A stretch of 64,000 nt of DNA. Origin: Kappaphycus alvarezii (lineage: Eukaryota > Rhodophyta > Florideophyceae > Gigartinales > Solieriaceae). The notes beneath the pieces are model-generated. The model made no database searches. It was given only the letters and a program-made list of their open reading frames with translations, and was not told the DNA's origin. The stretch is from assembly GCA_002205965.3 (NCBI GenBank), contig NADL03000477.1:248001-312000 (forward strand). Reading direction: 5' to 3'. The position numbers were made by a program, and so were the translations under genes. Positions 42,720 to 56,407 of the stretch are shown here, piece after piece. Within the stretch, counting starts at the first letter, position 1. Each line of letters starts with the position of its first letter.

Positions 42720-45700
42720 AACATGGACATGAAAGAAGACAAACTATCTATTCCTAAGTTCAGAGACAAGGACAGCACAAGGATAATGAAGTTTTCATCT
42801 TTGGAAGCTCAGACTAGAGGCAATACTAACAACCAAAAATTGTATGAGTATTGTGGACGGAAACGAGCAAGAACCAAGCTCAGATGAATAAAACCACGGG
42901 GAACTACTTGCTGCGTTTCACAAGCGCAAGGCAAAGGCCGTGGCTATTTAATCACATATCTTGACGACAAACCTCTAAAGTTGTTCAAAATTTTTCTAAA
43001 GATCCGCAACAAATGTGGAAAAGTCTTTCGACTAGGTATGCGGGAAAAGAGACCACCAACAAAAACTTCGCTTATTTAACGAAGTCTTTAGCAAAACGAA
43101 TAGCTCAGATGAAAACATTTCAGATCACATTGGTGGCCTGGAGACTTGCTTCACGAACTCATGTAGTGCTGGAATGCATCTCAATGAATTGATGAAAATT
43201 TACGTACTAGTAGCATCCATCAAAGATTGTCCAGATTACGAGTCTACCATAGCCGCTATCAGGACTATGGACGAAGAGAAGAAAAACTGGAACATCGTGA
43301 GCATAAGAGAAACCTATGGATACGAAAAGAAACACCAGATGACGACTAGCAAAAATGGCAAAATAATTGTAGCCTTATCAAAGGTAAATACAGAAACAAA
43401 CAGTTAACACCTTAACTAATCGTACAATTATTGTCACAACAAAAGACAAAAGCGAATAGAACGAATCTCAAACACAGACTACACAGAATATAGAAGTAGA
43501 CAAAACCACAAGCGCGGAAATGCCGCCAAAGGAAGCAAAGCAACTCCTCTATTGGTACGTGCCAGGGTGATCAGACCTGTACTTGCACCAACAAGAACGC
43601 AAAATTCATCGAAGCAGTGCAAAATTCTCTTCAATAGAGGAGCAAAACATCATTTTAGTTACGATTGAGAATTTTTCTCTATCTTCACGGAGACTGAGCA
43701 GAAATAAATCGTTCTTGAAGATTCAAGTACTGTACAGAGTACAAACTGAGGAGAAACTGACTTAAAATTCTGTCAAAACACAGCGAGTCATGGGCCAGGC
43801 TCGCCCATGTATTATACGTTCCTGAGATAGAACTAAACCTATTATCAGTCCCATGTTTAGACAAGAGAAAACATTAATGTGCACATCGGCAGCGGAAAGT
43901 TCTCCATGTATACAAACAATACAAACCAAGCTATAGGAACTGCAATTAGGGGAAACAGCGGGCTCCACTGGATTGAAGCAAACATCCACAATATTGCCTC
44001 GCGGTGCCGCGCCAACAAAATCGCTGTAAGAGATGAAAAAAATCGGAGCAACCAAAAAACAAAAATGCAGCAAAGGAAGATCACGTCAATATCTGTCATA
44101 AACGAATGGGCACTTCAATAAGAACACTATTCAACTGCTTCACAAAAGAAAACTGGACTATGGTATTGATAATATCATGAAACTAGAAATTTTGGATTGT
44201 GACATCTGTGTTGAGCAGAAAAAGACCAAAGGACCACAATGACATAAACCAACTGACAATAAAGATTCAGTGGGAGATTTAATCTTTTCAGACATCTGTG
44301 ATCCTATCCAATAAGAAAGTTGGGGAAAGGCGAAATAATTTTTATTATTTGTTGACGGTGCAAGCCGATTTGCATGTCTTTATCTACTTCAATAGAAAAA
44401 TGAAACCGCAGCAATAGTCGGGTCATTTAGACAATTATTTAAGCGACAATACAAGAAAATATCGCAAAATTGTATTCAGATAACTGCACAGAGTTTGTTA
44501 ACAAACAGATTCGCACACTGCTGCGCCGCCAAGAAGCCATTGCGCAATCGACTGAATCTACAAATAACACCGAATGGAGTGGACTGGTCGAAAGGATGCA
44601 CGGAAAATGAATGGATAGAGTATAACAAGCAATTCTGGGTAACCATTTCTGAGGTGAAGCAATATTACACGCATTATTCATACAAATTATATGTCCTAGT
44701 TCTGCGTTGAATGGAAAATGTCCTTAAGAAGTGCTGCACAATCAAGCGCCAAATCTAAGCAAAATTAGAACGTTCGGATGCCGAGTTTTTGTAAGGGTAC
44801 CTTCGCAACTTCGCAAAAAGTTGTACCCGAGGGCTATACCGATGATTCTCATGGAATCGGGAAAATTATCTGTCTCAAGAGAATTCAATCCACTAACAAG
44901 GAAACTAGTTCGCTCAAGACACTACACATGTGACAAGACCGTATTCCCTAGATACCCAACCACAAACAGCAATGTCAATGAACAGCAATCGCTCGACAAA
45001 AATAGCGATCTGTATGAAAATGTCATCGACACAGATTCGGACGAGAAAGAGCGAATAATCACTGGCGTTAACGAGAGTACACAACATAACGAGCAAGAGC
45101 TCCAAGACTTGCTGACTTATCAACCTTCAAAGAGAGGCGCAAGGATACAAAACAGGGCACTATCAGTTGCATCTTCTAAAGCAAATACAGATGGGCAGAC
45201 TCTCAAGCGAGCCTTAGAATCACGAGAAGAGACTGAGTGGAACATTGGAATTCAAAATAAATTGCAAGAACTTACGAATCGTGGACTGGGAACTGGTGAC
45301 AAGGCCTGTGGGGGTTAGAGTTCTCCCCTGAAAAATCATGCTTAAAATCAAGCGCAACAAGATTAGAAAGATAGACAAATACCAAGCAAGACTCATGGCA
45401 ATGGGCTGCCGAAAGACTAAATTTGATTAGGACAAAATCTTCTCGCCCGTGGTTGACTTCACCAAAATGAGATTTGCTTTAAGTATTGCTGACCTCGAAA
45501 TGGCAATGATCCATCACTTCGATTTCAACAGTGCTTTTCTCTATAGAACTTTACAAGAACAAATCTATATGGAACAACCTAAGAGTTTCGAAAATCCCGA
45601 GAAACCCAATCATGTGTGCCGGCTTATAAAAAACTTACGTGGTCTAAAATAAGAAGGAAGCGTCTGGTATCAAACCTTCAGATATAAACTCACAGAGATA

Positions 45701-47335
45701 GAAATTGACATACTCAAACACGTCGAAATCGGGTACATCAAACAACAAGAAGGCGTCAAAAAAATAGTACTTGCACACGTTGATGACATCCTGGTCATCA
45801 CAAATTCATGAAAAGATCTGTAAGAGGTTAAGAAGGGGCTTCAGTCGTCTTTTCAAATAACAGAACTCGGCTTCGTAAGCAGTTTTCTAGGTATGAAAAT
45901 ACAGCAATACAAAAATGGTTTTTACTTATCACAACAGGGATATATCAAGAAAGACTCAAAATGTTCTCCATGAATAAATCGAGACCAGTACGCACACCGA
46001 TGGACCCAGGAGCATACCGTTCTATTGCTGAGAAAAAAGATTGCGCAACCACCGAAGCCCTTGAAATGGAAACACTACCGTATCGAGAAGCGATCGGAAA
46101 TTTACTGTACTTCAGCACCCGCAATATGCCTGACAAATCCATCTCTGTCAATACTTTGAGCCTTCATGTGAGTTCTTAGCATTCTATACACTGGACAGGA
46201 GCCAAAACGAACGTTAGATACCTCTCTGGAACACAGTCTCACGGATTATTCATTTAACCAGCGACCAATACATTACGCGCTTATGCTGACTCTGGCTGGG
46301 CAGGAGAGGCTAACCGCCTATCTGTCACTGGAATTTTGTACCATTCAGCAAGAGACCTATATTATGGAGAAGCTCCAAACAGTCCTGCGTCACATTCCCT
46401 TCGACTGAGGCTGAGTACATGAGTCCCTCTACACTTGCCAAGGACATGCGATGGTTGCGGAACCTTTCCAAAGAACTTGGATACACTCGAGAAAGTGCGA
46501 CAGAAAATTTTCAGGACAACGGAGTCTCAAATGTAAGGGCTACAGAAATCTCAAATTTCTAGCGCAACAAACATGGTAATGTCCGTCATTACCACATACA
46601 TGAATTGGTTGAGAACAACACAGTCAAGATGACAAAACTTCTTACCGATGAGATGCTGACCGCTGGTCTAGCAAAGCCGGTATTCGGTCCCAAATTTTGC
46701 ACACCACGCGAACGCTTAAATATTCAAACTTTTTCCCGGGTGGGAGAATTGCAAAAGATTTGAAGGCATCTGTCAACATGCTTACCATACATCAAAAGAT
46801 AACTAAAGACTAGACCGACGCCATAAAATCAAGCACACTCATGTCTGTACTTATTAATCCACATTAAGATATGAAATCCTCAATCTTCACATCACCTTAC
46901 AAGATGGAAAACAAATGGGCACTCTCTACATCAACCGCATGGTGCAAATCACCATTTCTGAATTTGGTCACCGACTTCACAAATGTCGAGGAGTTTACCG
47001 GCATGGATGGTCATGTCGTACATGGCAGAGGTGACGTCCTTATTCACATGGAAAACGAAAGCCTTCTCATCAAGAACGTTTACTATACCACAGCTCCGAA
47101 AAAAAAACTTAAGCTTATCGCAGCTCATTTTCTCAATGCATTAAAGTCGTTTTTGCTACTGTTTACATGGAACTTTTTCACACCATGGTACTCGAATATT
47201 TTGTGCTACTTGGTCATGCGAGCGTGTACCGGTCAACATACTGAATGATGACGAAGCTGATGCGATCAGCGAAACTTCAAACATCAAATAACGCGAAGTT
47301 ATAAGTCATAGTCTTTAAAAACTAACCAGTCCAAC
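42720..47335 (+). pseudogene. Copia element 2 internal region: gag, integrase, RT, RNase H (dead)
   Basis: Gag starts at 42723 (MDMKEDKLSIPKFRDKD) and continues in pieces to 43407 (STIAAIRTMDEE near 43250). Integrase traces lie at 44150-44700. The pre-RT region is KIRTFGCRVFVRVPSQ (44760). The RT gives RNKIRKIDKYQARLMAMG (about 45350), DFNSAFLYRTLQEQIYME (about 45525), and catalytic LAHVDDILVI (45773-45802). RNase H shows AYADSGWAGEANRLSVTGI (46282-46335) and the tail LLTDEMLTAGLAKPVF. A GGAGGGG polypurine tract precedes the 3' LTR. Many stops. Confidence 0.88.
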
Positions 47336-47347
47336 ATTCTGGAGGGG

Positions 47348-47521
47348 TGCTGAAGCACTGAAGCGGATTTTGACGATAAATGAACTTATATTGAATCCTT
47401 TTGAATCAAGTTATTAGTTTATGCGTAGTAATGGTCATCAATATTCTGTATATAAGCAGACGGATTGCAGTAAAAACTAAACAAAATAAAAACAGATAGA
47501 ATTTTGGATAATCCAGACCCA
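47348..47521 (+). mobile_element. 3' LTR of copia element 2
   Basis: Starts TGCTGAAG and ends CCCA, colinear with 42489-42662. A further block (GAATGCAAT..TTTACGTGGCTGAAT) occurs outside both LTRs: directly before the 5' LTR (42457-42488) and again at 47553-47584. No simple 5-bp target duplication was found. Confidence 0.85.
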
Positions 47522-47997
47522 GCCATTTTTTGTTCATGAATACTGAAATTCTTGAATGCAATGGTAATTTTTACGTGGCTGAATGACCGACAGTGACATA
47601 TTTTTTATGCTAAAAACACTGTCGGGTTAATCACGAACACGTACATGTAAGGTTCCTCAATGCTGATGGTACATACACGTACAATCAGAATTCCAGAAGA
47701 CGGTAACCGTACTATGGAAGAATAATAGACCGTAGCGTACTACCAACATTGTCCGTCTGCAAAGACACTACGTATACTCCTAGTGTCCTCAAAACTCTTA
47801 ATTAAAAGGGGGTGTAAAACTGGAACCGACCAGGCTCTTCTGGAACCCAAGGAACATATTAATCCCTTTCCTCCAAGATGGTAGGATCATTTTTCTTGTA
47901 GACCGCGTCCTATTTCTTTTTTCGATATTCAAGAGTGTTGAGAGCTTATCTGTGTGAATAGTGAGCACTAATTCTCTCACTTTGTTTAGCCGTCTCC

Positions 47998-50950
47998 CTG
48001 TTCTCAAAGTTGACCATAAACATTGCTCGTGTCGCAATTAGACTCAGACCACACCAGATAAGGTCTTCTCCTGACAAACTTACCAATGGAGGAACTAGAG
48101 AAGGTCAAATAAGTCCTCTCCATACCAAATCAGACTACACTCTATGGCGCATTTGCGTCGAGTCAATTTGTGATGCAAAGAATCTCACTGATACTCTGGA
48201 GTTTGAACAAGTTTCGACAGAGAACAGAACTGAAGAGAAAGCTCGGGAATTTAAGAGGAAAAAAATATTGGCCAGCAACATAAGGATTAATGCGCTCACT
48301 GACAGGTCACTGCGTGTGTTGGGGTCAGTTGTTGGTAATACGTGTAAGATGCTAGCAAAAGTAGATCAGAGGTACGATTTCAGTCAACTTCTTCGAGAAT
48401 TTCATGTATGAGTGAGCTACTCACAATGCGTTACAGTGATATTGGTCACGATTCATGAGAACACATTCATTGGATGGACTGCATGCTTGAGAAGCTGAAG
48501 GCAATGGGCTATACTATCGATAAAGTAATGGCAAGTGTAATTTTGATCGCATCCATTGTGGTGGTTCAGCTGCAGCAAGTTACGGCCACAATCAAGATCC
48601 TTGCAGAAGATAAGGTCAACTGGTATAGTGTAAGCGACCGAATCATCGAATAGAAGCAGACTCTTTTCGCTGCTAATTAGAGTAGGAATTTTGCAAATAT
48701 TAGGGTAGCAAACGGAAGAAAATGCTAAACGTGTGACAAGACCAATCGCACAACTTCACGTTGCTTTCATAATCCTTTTTGTCCCCGGAAAAAACTCATC
48801 CTTTCAAGTGAGTTGGTCACCCAGCTTAAACAAAATAGCTCCAGTGATCATTAAAGTTTCTCAAGATATGTACAATAAACAGATAATTTTAAATAACAGC
48901 GTGCAAGTGAAGGAAGGGTGGTTGATAAAAAGGCAAAAATGCCTTTCAAGTCTAAAGACCGAGCGACAAATGCTTATGATATGTCAGGCAGTAACAATGA
49001 CAGTAGCACTGGTAATAGATCACTCATGATTGAATCTGGAACTTCCTCTCATATGCCACCTAACATAGAAAATTTTCAGGAAGCAAGGAGTTGCAAGGCG
49101 TCTATACTTCCCTGTGATGACGCTGTGAAGATGTAGCAAGTGTTCGGGTATCCATAAGGTTTTGTGGTCTGGTAAAGACGGGGTAACTAATGTGTTCTCC
49201 ACTAATACCCTAGTCGCGCCTAGACTTTCAGTGAATCTACGCTCCATTCCTGCTATAGCCTCGAAGAGAATTTGTACTCTATTCACCCCACAAAGGGCAT
49301 TGCTCATCGATTTGCACAATGATTTCCGCATAATCTGTTATGCACCAAGGCAGCCTAATGGACCTTACTACATTGATGGAAACGAAGAACGCGTCTGTAA
49401 TGCAGCTGTCACCGATGATAACTGCAGTTATGAACGTTTGATGATGGCTGTTTCCACACCTATTCTTTCTAAAGAAGTCAGTGAACGAAAAAGCTCTTCG
49501 GATGAGGACTCTGGAAGTTCAACTACTAGTGAAACTATTTTGTCTATCTACTCGAAGGTTCTTCTGAAGAAGAGAGCCTATGCATTATTATACTTCAAGA
49601 TGAATAGATGTAGATAACCGTTCTAGCAGGAGAAGGTGAATCAGATCAGGGCATAGACTTAGAATCTGAGCATGGTACTAAAGAAGACATGCACGTTGAA
49701 AAGCGACAAGATGGGGTTCAAAATTCAACTGCACTGTGCTCTGATACTGAAAAGGTGCTCTATGCCTACTTGTCAACTTGGCACAATCTTCTTTCACATT
49801 TTGGAACAAAGAAAGCTATTAGATAACTAATATCATCTGGGGAATTACCAGAGCCAACTCGTAATAAGCCATAGTAAGAGCATTGCCTCATAGGAAAGTA
49901 TGGAAGGGGATACAGAGGTTCTATGACAAAGATTTGAGTCCTGGCCACTTACAAATTGATGTCAATGGTCCGGTCAAACCAAAGTCCCACTCAGACCACC
50001 TGTGCTATGTTGTTATCGCTCTCGTCTCATCACTGCTTCGCCTATGAAATACAAAGGGGACGCCAGTACTTCTGTGCTTAAAAATTTGCGCACTATAGAA
50101 ACTCAGTCCGGATATTTCGTAAGCTCATGCGATTTTGATGGTGGTGGTGAGCGCCATAAGTCAATTGAAACATTTAAAGCTGAGGGTGTGAATATCTCAA
50201 CAACCACAATCTATAACCTATTCTCAAATGGTCTGCCACTGCGTACAGATCAGATAAGAATGTCACTAGCCCGTAGTACGCTTGCTTGGACAGAAATTTC
50301 TCTTAAGAACTGAACTGATGCGGTAGAACATACTGTGCAAGCCAATAAGATGGTCCCTCACTTAGTCATTCGGGAAATACCATACAATGTAATGTACGGA
50401 GAAAATTATCCCCATGTAAAGTACATTCTTCCTTTTGGATGTCTCGCACGTTACCACCCAAACAACAAAAGCCTTCCTGCTTTTGAGAGACGACCGATAG
50501 ATTTAATACTACTCTGCCATGTACAAGGCGGTATATACAAGGCTCAAACTGCTATTGGGGAAATCATTCATACGGAGTGTGTCGAGTTCGATGAGGCAAA
50601 CTTTCCGGGAGACCGTGAGATTCTCCGTCGCAATGAAGCAATAGATGATTTCGACTGCGGCTCCAGCTCGTCTACCGATGCATTTGATTCTGAGACCGAT
50701 TTTTTCATTTACTGTAATGATGCCAGTGTAACTACACAGGCCGGTAAAACTTCTGATAGATACGCCGCGACCCTTAATGGGATACATTCGATTACATATA
50801 TTTCTGCTCCATCCAGTGTGCAAGATATGGACAATGATCCTGGTAGCTCTCCACGCACAGATGAAACCACCCCACATATCCGATCCAAGGATGTGCAGAC
50901 TCTATGTAGTAGCATTAGTCAGCCCAATGGTGTAGATCTGAGAACAGATT
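47998..50950 (+). pseudogene. Copia element 3: gag, protease, integrase and pre-RT region (dead)
   Basis: Gag at about 48085-48411 (DYTLWRICVESICDAKNL, ASNIRINALTDRSLRVLGSV). The protease is LMIESGTSSHM (49024), where Glu replaces the catalytic Asp of DSG, so it is inactive. The GAG-pre-integrase trace is YLSTWHNLLSHFGTKKA (49770). Integrase 49900-50330 has many stops. The pre-RT region at 50335-50952 is readable: NVMYGENYPHVKYILPFG, LPAFERRPIDLILLCH, CVEFDEANF. No RT follows and no LTR was recognised. Sequence 47522-47997 holds no gene. Confidence 0.75.
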
Positions 50951-50952
50951 AG

Positions 50953-51940
50953 TAGCTGCTTCGGGAAAAGAGAGCCTGCTGCACAACTTGAGTACGTTTT
51001 GGAAGTTTTTCTAGTACAGATCAAGCTAAAAAATGACAACAAACATTTTAATGACTCGATGGGTCCCGTGAACTACTACACATGTTACATGACTATCAGC
51101 GATACCTAATTGCAGAGGTTTAAAGTATTTCGCGGCGTTTTTAGATATCATCTTCATTTTAAAGCTCCCGAAGAGTCTCCATAAGGTGTTTCCAGTCGCA
51201 TTAGGGCGCGGTTTCATGTAAATTTCAGCAAGCCGTGTTACCAAGACTCTTGCGCGGTCCAGGGAGGGATAGCACTAAGGGCCTTTCCAGATGCTAGTAC
51301 ATTTACCAATCATGTGGGTCAACAAGATTTTTCGTAGTATACTTTCATATTGGTATTTGTGGCGCTAAAAGGCAATTATTGTGGATTTTGCATAGTTTAT
51401 ACGATAGGTTCAACGTTTTTCGTCAGACATGCAATAATTAGCGCTTCTAGGGCCCCGGGACAGCCGCGAGGCAGCAAAAAAGGAATAAAGGATATTATTG
51501 GGTGTCCCCGAAGACTGGGAGATATTCGAGGACGAAAATTAGTAGAAAAGGATATATAATCCAGGAAAATGCTGAATAAAGTGACAACAAAAAAGCAAAG
51601 AGAGTGGAATAAATAGAACGAAAGGTTGAAATGGGGAAACGTCTCGAGAATTTGATGCGACTCGGACGTGATTCTAAGACTAAACACTTGAAGAAAGTTC
51701 TTCCCTCGTTATTCTCAAATAGTATATTGCTCTACAAAGGTTCCTGTCGTTCATTCTTTTTTTACTTTAATTTGATTGAGTTTCTTACAATAAATGATTT
51801 TTGTATGACGCAAAGAGGTGTAGTTCTTCTCTACCTCTAAGATCTGTAGGTATAGAAAACTGGGCGCGTAAATATCAGGATAGGTGTACTGTGTTGGAAT
51901 TTTGCGCACGAAATCCGCACTTAAGAAGTATGCCCAGTTT
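50953..51940. other. No intact gene; possible chromovirus tail at about 51440-51560
   Basis: A plus-strand frame gives RAPGQPRGSKKGIKD, and the DNA GATATTCGAGGACGAAAA follows at about 51521. This resembles the end of gypsy pol and its purine-rich segment. The rest has no readable domain. Confidence 0.35.
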
Positions 51941-51944
51941 CTAA

Positions 51945-53980
51945 GGCATCTTTCTACTGGATTTCATTCCACGACATAGTTTTCGATATTGCTCGTTTGA
52001 TGGTTCCAACCATCCTCTCCGCTTTTCCGTTTTATATAGGAGTGTATGCGAGAACTGTCTTTAGCTGAATACCTTTTTCTTCCAAGAAACGAAGCAGTGA
52101 AGTTGCAGTAAAACAAATGGCGTTATCCGAGATGGTTCTTTTTGGAAGACCAAACGGTTCAAGTATTTCTTTTTCGATGCATCTCAGGACCATCTCAGCA
52201 TTTGCCTCCTCAACTGCAACTGTTAATGGCCATCCAGTAAGATGTTCCACCCCTATAAGCAGATATTTGTTTCCAGAAGACGTTTCCTTGAATGGGCAGG
52301 CAAAATCGATTGAGAATGTTTCAAAAAGACCTGAAACTGGAAAGCTTAGAGTTGTCTTATACTTTCGGATCGGAGTGAATTTTTGACAGTTTTCGCAGAT
52401 TTTTACGAAATTTTAGACGTCTTTATGGATACTGGGCCACTAGAATCTCTCCATAATGATTTTTTTGGTTCTTTCGAGATCGCAATGCCCTAACTCATCA
52501 TGAAAAGTCCTCAAGATCTTCATTTTTTCTTTCATAGGGGACACTAGTCGAGGACCAGCTTTTGTGTGTCGGAAGAGTTTCTCATTCCACAATGTAAAAG
52601 CCTTTTGGTTCCTGCGTACCCAATTTCTGTGGTCAAGATCAACCTTTCTCATATCTAGTTCATCAAAGATTTTAATCAGTTCGTGAATATAAGCTTCTTA
52701 CTCGTTATCGATCGGCACTTGCACCTCGGCAACTCCGACGATGTCCTTGGAAGCTTTTTTATTTGGAATCAGTGGATTTCTCAAGTGGGATAGGTAACTG
52801 ACAGGCTGATTATTGAGTCCGGGTCTATACAAAATTTCAAACCGATACTCTGCGAAAATGTCGAGCCATCGGGCCAAGCGGCGATGTATATCTTTCTTTT
52901 GGAATGCTTTCTTTAGTGCCTGGTGATCAGTTATCAAGACAAATTCTTGAGTGGTAAAAGGTACACGCGAAACTTTTTCAGTACGAAGACAACAGCTAGC
53001 GCTTCTTTTCAGCAGACTGAGTATCTCTTTTTCGCATCATTCAGAGTGCGACTTGCGAATTGAACTGGGTGTAGTCTTCCGTTTTCATCTATTTAGGGCA
53101 AAACGGCACCCAAAGATCGTTCTGAGGCATCTGTCTCCACAACAAATGGTCTCTTGAAATCTGGATACATGAGCACTTGGGGACACATAGCTTATCTTAA
53201 AGCTCCTCAAATACAGTTTAAATTTCCTTTTTCCAGTAGAATTTTACGTTCTTCGTAGTGCTGGCATGTAGCGGTGCTGCAGTCTTGCCGAAATCTTTGA
53301 TACATCTTCTGTAATATGAGGCCGGTCCTAAGGAGCTTCGAGCCTCCGTTTTTTGAAATGGGCCTTGGTACCAACTTGATTTTTTTCATTTTCTCTGGAT
53401 TCACTCTAGTTCCCTCTTGATCGACGATGTGATCGAGTTATTGGATAGAAGTTTTCGCAAAGAAGCATTTGCTCAACTTAATTTTCAGGCTGTATGCAGA
53501 TATCCTCTCCACTACTGTCTTGAAATGCGATATGTGCTGATCCAAGGTTTTCGAGAATATTACCTCATCATCGATATAAACTCTTGCAAATGGAAGTCCT
53601 TTCAAAATCTCGTTCATCATTAGTTCAAATGTAGCTGAGGCATTCATGAGATCAAACGGCATCACGTTGAAGCTGAAGGTACCGGCTTTGGTGGTAGAAG
53701 TTGTTTTTTACTTACATTTTTTATTCAATAGAATCTGCAAGAAGCCAGTGTAGAGGTCAATTGAGGTGAAGTATCTCCCGTCCTTCAAGTCTTCGAGGAT
53801 TTCCTCCATATCTGGAATCGGAAATCGATCGGGTATCATTATGTGGTTTAGTTGTCGTTAATCGACGCAAAAGCGAAGTTTACCATCCTCTTGCTCTGCT
53901 AATACAACTGGAAATGACCATGGGGATGAAATTGGCCGAATAATATCACTTTCCAGCATACTTGTAACATTTTCTGAGAT
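51945..53980 (-). pseudogene. Gypsy family A pol: RT, RNase H, integrase
   Basis: Minus strand. The RT shows LESDIIRPISSPWSFPVVL (about 53930), LRFCVD-RQLN, FTSIDLYTGFLQI, MPFDLMNASATFELMMN and catalytic YIDDEVIFSKT (about 53560). RNase H shows VETDASERSLGAVL (about 53130) and ITDHQALKKAF (about 52935). The integrase has FHDELGHCD..CENCQ and then IDFACPF (about 52310), TISDNAICF (about 52130) and NGKAERMV (about 52020). Frames break about six times. It ends at about 51945 without a 3' LTR, so the element is truncated. Confidence 0.88.
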
Positions 53981-54439
53981 AAATTGGTCATATTTTAGCG
54001 GTTGACGTCTAGGCCTGTGGTAAATTGGTTTAGTATCGGTACATTCAAATGATTAAGGGACCGGTACACTTGCTTGTCTTATATCTGAAACGCTCCATGC
54101 AATTAATTCGGAAGATGTTAACATGTCTGATATTTTCATTGAGGCAGGAGCTGGAAATTGGTGTACTTTTTCTCGAATTTCTCGAATTTGGCGCTGATCC
54201 TCTTCTTGATCTTCACCCTACAAAATTTGAAGTACCTCTTCCGACGTGCCCACATCTTCAGATATGGACTTCCACATCTTATTGTTTTCTTTGCAAAGGC
54301 GATCTTCTTTCATGCTATGAATTCCGTCCTTTGATTCGATATTATCGCAAAAAGAAACACATTCAGATACCAAACCAACCCTAGAATTCCAGTCTTCATC
54401 TTTTTTAAACCAAGAATCATAAGCGCCCCATGCCATGTT

Positions 54440-55240
54440 CATTATCCCCGAGCGTACCCTATTCCACTTCCGAAAGTGTGAGATGGTTCCGAATCTTCGC
54501 TGTCATAGCTAGAAGCGAAATATTCGCTTTCCGTTTCTTTTAAATATTCCAGATGTGTGCGTTTGTCGAAATCCAGGGGTATCTTCACGGTTCTGCCGTC
54601 AATATTAACTGAAATGATTTGGTTGCCCAAGTCAATGCAGTTACCTAGTGTTTCCATGGTGGGTCAGCCAATGATTGCATCGAAAGGGAGATCCGGCATG
54701 ACAAGAAAGTCTAAATCATTTTAAGAGTCCCAAAGAACACGGAAACCTTGTCAACAGTGCCCATGCATTTTGAGACGGTTACATCCGCCACAGGTATTCT
54801 TCGAGTAGTTAGAATGATTTCAAGATCTAGATCTGTCACCAAAATTTCTGAAATAAGGTTTGGAACAGCGCCCGAATCGAAAAGAGCTTGGGGTTTCATT
54901 TCCAATACTTTGACTGGTACCAGCTTAAGACTTCCTGGAGCTGTCGAAGCCGACTGAAGAAACAGCTTCTTACCCTCAGAGGACTTATTAGACCTGATAA
55001 TTTTCTTGAGTTCTTTTCTGGCATCATCTGCGTCGCCCCTCAAAAGTTGACCAAACGTTATTCTAGTTGGGGCCGATGCAAGATCAGCTACCAGATTGTA
55101 CTTCTTCACATACTCTAGTACTTCCTTCGGGATACCCTTAAATTTATTACTCTTTTTCGTCTTCTTGGCCAGAGTGATTTCCACTCCTGGAGCAACTTGA
55201 TCAGGCTTCTTGGTTCGGGGAGGTACAGGTGCTGGAATAT
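54440..55240 (-). pseudogene. Gypsy family A protease region
   Basis: Minus strand, between gag and RT. A retroviral-type aspartic protease is visible as ALFDSGAVPNLIS (about 54870), preceded by a lysine-rich linker and APTRITFGQLLRGD (about 55060), a motif typical of chromovirus gag-pol junctions. A second frame (54442-54657) continues as LGNQIISVNIDGRTVKIPLDF. Breaks at 54711 and 54657. Confidence 0.75.
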
Positions 55241-55439
55241 GTTCCAGTATTCCATAATCTAGGCTAAGGTTTCCGATGAAATGTTCCCTTCCCCATCCCT
55301 TTTTGTCACATTGACTTGACTGATTTCTTCAGCGATGGATACGTTACCAACATCCGTCAACCTGTGATCCTTTCTGTTTTGTAGGCTTTTCATCTCTGGT
55401 CCTGATTCGCTCCTCGCGTCCGATAGATTTGCTCTTCTG

Positions 55440-56318
55440 TTATCTTTAGACTAGCAGTTACTTTCATGATGTCCATATCGTCCGCACATTCTACAACGAG
55501 TGTTTCTCTGTGGATTATCAGAACACCTATTTGCAAAGTGTCCAGGCTTGTGACAGTAAGAACAGACTTCTGCGGCCTTATTGGCCCCAGGCTGATTCTT
55601 CTTAATGGTATGAGTAAGGCTTTCTAACTGCGAGGTTATCATATCAAGTTGATTATCGAATCGTGTTTCCAACCTTTCTTCCAAATTTTTGACATCGCTC
55701 CTGAACGATTCCAATGCCGCTGAACTAGTAGCCGGCCTTTGATAATTCTTTTCAGGATGTACGATAGACATCAATGTGCGGGTTTCCCTCGGTACCTCAC
55801 TCAGTGACTGAAACGTCTCCGAATTTTTGACAAATTCTACTATGGTACGCTTCAGTTCATTAAAAGTGTGAGGGACCTTGATGAGGAGGAAATCTGAGGA
55901 CCGCTTATCCCCCCATCGCCGTCTTACGCAGCATTCCGTACTTGGCTTGGGCGTTGAACCCGGCCTTTTCATAGAGATCACAGAAGTATACCAATGAGTT
56001 TAACAAATCGTAGAAGTTAAGCCGGACCTCTATAGCGGTGCGGATCATCTCATCTGGTTCTACCTCCTTCGCATATTCTTTCACAAGCCACTCACATACC
56101 TCACTGAAATTACGCCCATTCCCGTTAAGAGACCACCCGTTGACAAATTTGGCCTTATATTTGTGCTTTGCGTCACCATGAAGATAGGTGAAGATACTTC
56201 CAGTCTTTTCTTCATCGCTCTTCTCACGCATCACAACGTTGACATATGTATATAGAAACTCCTCAACGTCTTCACTCTTGCCCCCTGTGAACGTTATACG
56301 AGCAGCGTTGAGATCCAC
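55440..56318 (-). pseudogene. Gypsy family A gag with two zinc knuckles
   Basis: ATG at 56318. The capsid part is MDLNAARITFTGGKSEDVEE, YLHGDAKHKYKAKFVNGWSL and EWLVKEYAKEVEPDEMIR. A frame break at about 55915 separates it from the C-terminal part, which holds two CCHC knuckles: CSYCHKPGHFANRC and CRMCGRYGHHESNC (55560-55451). The copy at 63235 is over 85% similar by eye. A GCCGGG here reads GCGGG there, so at least one break is a single-base loss. Confidence 0.88.
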
Positions 56319-56407
56319 GATTACAGAAAAGAAATCCCCGCGAAATGTTCCTTAGTACTGCTCAACTCGAATACCTCGGGTGCAACCCCCTCGACAAGAG
56401 TACCAAA

